From: Victivallales bacterium
GTDB taxonomy: Bacteria; Verrucomicrobiota; Lentisphaeria; Oligosphaerales; Lenti-02
Length of the DNA: 8,196 nucleotides
Direction of reading: 5' to 3'
NCBI GenBank assembly: GCA_018648945.1
Contig: JABGQJ010000328.1
Coordinates: 1 to 8,196, forward strand
The notes below the pieces were generated by a model. The model did no database searches and was not told where the DNA came from. It saw nothing but the letters and a program-made list of their open reading frames with translations. Position numbers and translations under genes: made by a program. Of the stretch, positions 6,501 through 8,196 are shown in pieces. How positions within the stretch are numbered: position 1 is the first letter of the stretch; every line of letters starts with the position of its first letter.

Positions 6501-7601
6501 ATGAATTGGGATCTGGACCGACTGTTGGGCACCCCATCGCGTGAGACCGTTGCCCGCCACGGCACCGTGCGTGAGATCTACTATGGCAGTGAGTCCTTCC
6601 GGGGGCGGCCGACCCGCGTCTTCGCCTATCTTGGCGTGCCTGAGACGGACGCTCTCGTGCCTGGTGTGGTTCTCTTGCACGGCGGCGGGGGGAAGGCCTT
6701 CCGCGAGTGGGTGGAGCTGTGGAATGCGCGCGGCTACGCGGCCATCGCCATGGATTTCGGCGGTTGCGGTCCCGATGGTGAACGTCACGACTGGCCCGGT
6801 CCACGCCAGGGCCATCCGGCCAAGTTCGGACTCGAGCGTGGTTGGCACGATCTCTGGACCTACCACGCCATTGCCGCTGCTCTGCGTGCCCACACCCTAC
6901 TGGCCAACGAGCCGCGCGTGGACGCCGCTCGGATTGGCGTCACCGGCATCAGTTGGGGCGGCTACCTCACCTGCATCATGGCGGGGGTCGATCCCCGACT
7001 CCGGTTCGCCGTTCCCGTCTATGGTTGCGGCTTTCTGCAAGACAACAGCGCCGACGACTGGATGAAGATCTTCGCCGACATGACCCCAGAGCAGCGCCAG
7101 GAGTGGCACCAGCTCTGCGATCCCAGCCAGTACCTGGTCAACGCCGACCTCCCGATGCTGTTCGTCACCGGCACCAATGACTTCGCCTATCCCCTCGACA
7201 GCCTGCGCAAGAGCGCTGATCTGGTGCCCCGCCCCGCGCAATACTGCGTCCGGCTGGAAATGCCCCACGGCCACGAGGCCGGCTGGGCACCCACCGAAAT
7301 CGGGCGCTTCGCCGACTCCGTCCTGGACGGCGCGCCAGCTCTGCCCGCCTTCGGCGATGTCGCCGTGGTTGGCGACCATGTCTCGTGCTCCGTGAACAGC
7401 GGTCTGGAGTTGGCCCACGCCTACTTGCTCCATACCACTGCCGACGGTCGCTGGCAGGAACGGAAGTGGCACCGGACCCCCGCCAATGTCGTCGATGGCG
7501 CCATCCAAGCCACACTGCCCGTTGGCAGCACCGCCTGGTTCCTCGCCGCCGAAGACTGCCAGGGCGGCTACGCCAGCACGCCGCCGGAAGAGCGGCAATA
7601 G
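6501..7601 (+). CDS. Cytoplasmic alpha/beta-hydrolase, acetyl-xylan-esterase/dienelactone-hydrolase type
   Basis: This is a 366-residue predicted carboxylic-ester hydrolase. The catalytic core (about 20-280) shows an oxyanion loop LLHGGGG (58-64), nucleophile Ser151 in GISWGG, acidic Asp227 in VTGTNDFAYP, and histidines 256 and 258 in MPHGHEAGW, of which His258 is the likelier catalytic one. After the hydrolase comes a small beta-rich tail (about 285-360: VSCSVNSG, RWQERKWHRTPANV, STAWFLAAEDCQGG). It resembles the C-terminal part of PhoPQ-activated-protein-like and related hydrolases. There is no signal peptide or membrane segment, so it should act in the cytoplasm, unlike the anchored esterase upstream. 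AGGAG 5 nt before the ATG fixes the start. It is separated from the dehydrogenase by the palindromic element but was probably adjacent originally. The substrate may be an acylated sugar or oligosaccharide taken up by the cell. The family is confident, the substrate is not. Confidence 0.85.
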   Translation: MNWDLDRLLGTPSRETVARHGTVREIYYGSESFRGRPTRVFAYLGVPETDALVPGVVLLHGGGGKAFREWVELWNARGYAAIAMDFGGCGPDGERHDWPGPRQGHPAKFGLERGWHDLWTYHAIAAALRAHTLLANEPRVDAARIGVTGISWGGYLTCIMAGVDPRLRFAVPVYGCGFLQDNSADDWMKIFADMTPEQRQEWHQLCDPSQYLVNADLPMLFVTGTNDFAYPLDSLRKSADLVPRPAQYCVRLEMPHGHEAGWAPTEIGRFADSVLDGAPALPAFGDVAVVGDHVSCSVNSGLELAHAYLLHTTADGRWQERKWHRTPANVVDGAIQATLPVGSTAWFLAAEDCQGGYASTPPEERQ

Positions 7602-7616
7602 CCTTGGGCATGTAAG

Positions 7617-8196
7617 ATGAGCTACGTCGATGGTTTCGACCATGAGTATCTTGGGCATTTGGGGTATCTGCCGATACATCACCCCCTGGTTGTGATCGAG
7701 GGTAATGGCCAGGGGGCCTGCGAATTCGGGGGCGGACAGCACTGACCTCGTGCTAGGCGGGGGCAGTGGCGAGCACCCGGCGCTGGTCATCCATGAGCTG
7801 GGAGTTCTAGCTGCTGCCTTCATCTGGGACCAGCTTCCTGACGGCGAGGAGCAGAGCATGCCAGAGCCACTCTCGCGGGCACTGCAGGCCTACCGCTACA
7901 CCGGCGATTGTCTTGAGTTCTGCGGGCGGAGCGTCAACCAATACGCCGAGCTCAGGAGGATGGCCAGGAGCCGCGCTCTCTGTGACTTCGTCCGTGTGGG
8001 CTCTGCGGGGACAGTGCCCTCCCCCCTGGGCGCGCCGAGCACCAGCTCGGCATGGGGATCGCCGTCGGAGGACAGTCGATTGCCACCGGCAGCGACCATG
8101 CCCAACTGGTTGCCGTGCGTGGAGACCCCCCACGGGCGGAAGATGCCGAGCTGGTGCTCAGCGTGCCCAGGGGGGGAGGCCGCTGGCAAGGGCGAC
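7617..8196 (+). pseudogene. Broken coding region of unknown family, cut by the window end
   Basis: Protein-like sequence is present but no single frame covers it. From an ATG at 7617 a 42-residue frame reads MSYVDGFDHEYLGHLGYLPI and onward, then stops at TGA 7743-7745. The next frame (+1) continues convincingly from about 7741 (TDLVLGGGSGEHPALVIHEL, later LQAYRYTGDCLEFCGRS and NQYAELRRMARS) to about 8000. After that the first frame again gives the more natural protein (EHQLGMGIAVGGQSIATGSD, AEDAELVLSVPRGGG) to the end of the window. At least two compensating frame changes, near 7722-7745 and 8000-8036, are therefore implied. No good ribosome-binding site precedes 7617. I do not recognise the family. 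It could be a decayed gene, two gene remnants joined together, or an intact gene damaged by sequencing or assembly error. It starts 15 bp after the esterase stop, on the same strand. Confidence 0.42.

Noticed and set aside
7614..7652. Hairpin with a TTCG loop (ATGGT-TTCG-ACCAT at 7630-7643) plus flanking AAGAT/ATCTT, as a terminator of the operon
   Set aside because: The stem is short and interrupted, no T-run follows, and the sequence lies inside an apparent coding remnant.
7741..8196. Possible dihydroxyacetone kinase (DhaK) remnant, from GGGSG-EHP, YTGDCLEF and LGMGI strings
   Set aside because: DhaK has GGGSGHEP, NYTGD and a GIHGEPG motif. Here the HE order is swapped, the spacing between motifs is too short (especially YTGD to LGMGI), the aspartate-rich DDVA segment is missing, and the region changes frame. 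The resemblance is too weak to name the family.
1..8196. tRNA, rRNA, CRISPR array, replication origin or phage genes
   Set aside because: No cloverleaf-like sequence, no regularly spaced direct repeats and no integrase, transposase or phage structural motif was seen on either strand.

Overview
The window is a GC-rich (roughly 60-65% by eye) bacterial chromosome segment. It holds six protein genes, one probable small inverted-repeat element, and a broken coding region at the right edge. The lineage cannot be fixed from sequence alone. A split-type glycine decarboxylase subunit (GcvPB), a large anchored esterase ending in an NPCBM-like domain, a Gfo/Idh/MocA oxidoreductase and a secreted SMP-30-like propeller would all fit an environmental polysaccharide degrader of the Planctomycetes/Verrucomicrobia/Lentisphaerae or Armatimonadota type. 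That placement is an inference from gene content.

Left region (1-1761, + strand): the C-terminal part of GcvPB, with its PLP lysine, is followed after about 50 bp by a secreted six-bladed-propeller protein of the SMP-30/gluconolactonase type. A short convergent spacer (1762-1851) carries a degenerate 7-bp tandem repeat. On the - strand (1852-2430) lies a small exported protein of unknown function. The next 300 bp (2431-2731) is a divergent intergenic region with a perfect 12-bp inverted repeat.

Central and right region (2732-7601, + strand): three genes read as one operon. They are an 857-residue membrane-anchored alpha/beta-hydrolase with a complete Ser-Asp-His triad and a C-terminal NPCBM-like module; a cytoplasmic Gfo/Idh/MocA sugar dehydrogenase; and a second, cytoplasmic alpha/beta-hydrolase of the acetyl-xylan-esterase/dienelactone-hydrolase type. 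A plausible joint role is deacylation of a carbohydrate outside the cell, then redox chemistry and further ester removal inside. The substrate is not evident.

The most interesting feature is at 6314-6489, between the dehydrogenase and the second esterase. It is a 176-bp nested palindrome flanked on both sides by TA. Removing it with one TA rebuilds a compact operon junction in which the dehydrogenase keeps its TAG stop, the stop runs into the AGGAG ribosome-binding site, and the next ATG follows 8 nt later. This looks like a MITE (Correia/RUP-like, TA-targeting) inserted exactly at a stop codon/Shine-Dalgarno junction. In the mRNA it would fold into a long stem whose base touches the ribosome-binding site.

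The last 595 bp (7602-8196) contain protein-like sequence spread over two frames with at least two apparent frame changes. It is best read as a decayed or mis-sequenced gene of unknown family.
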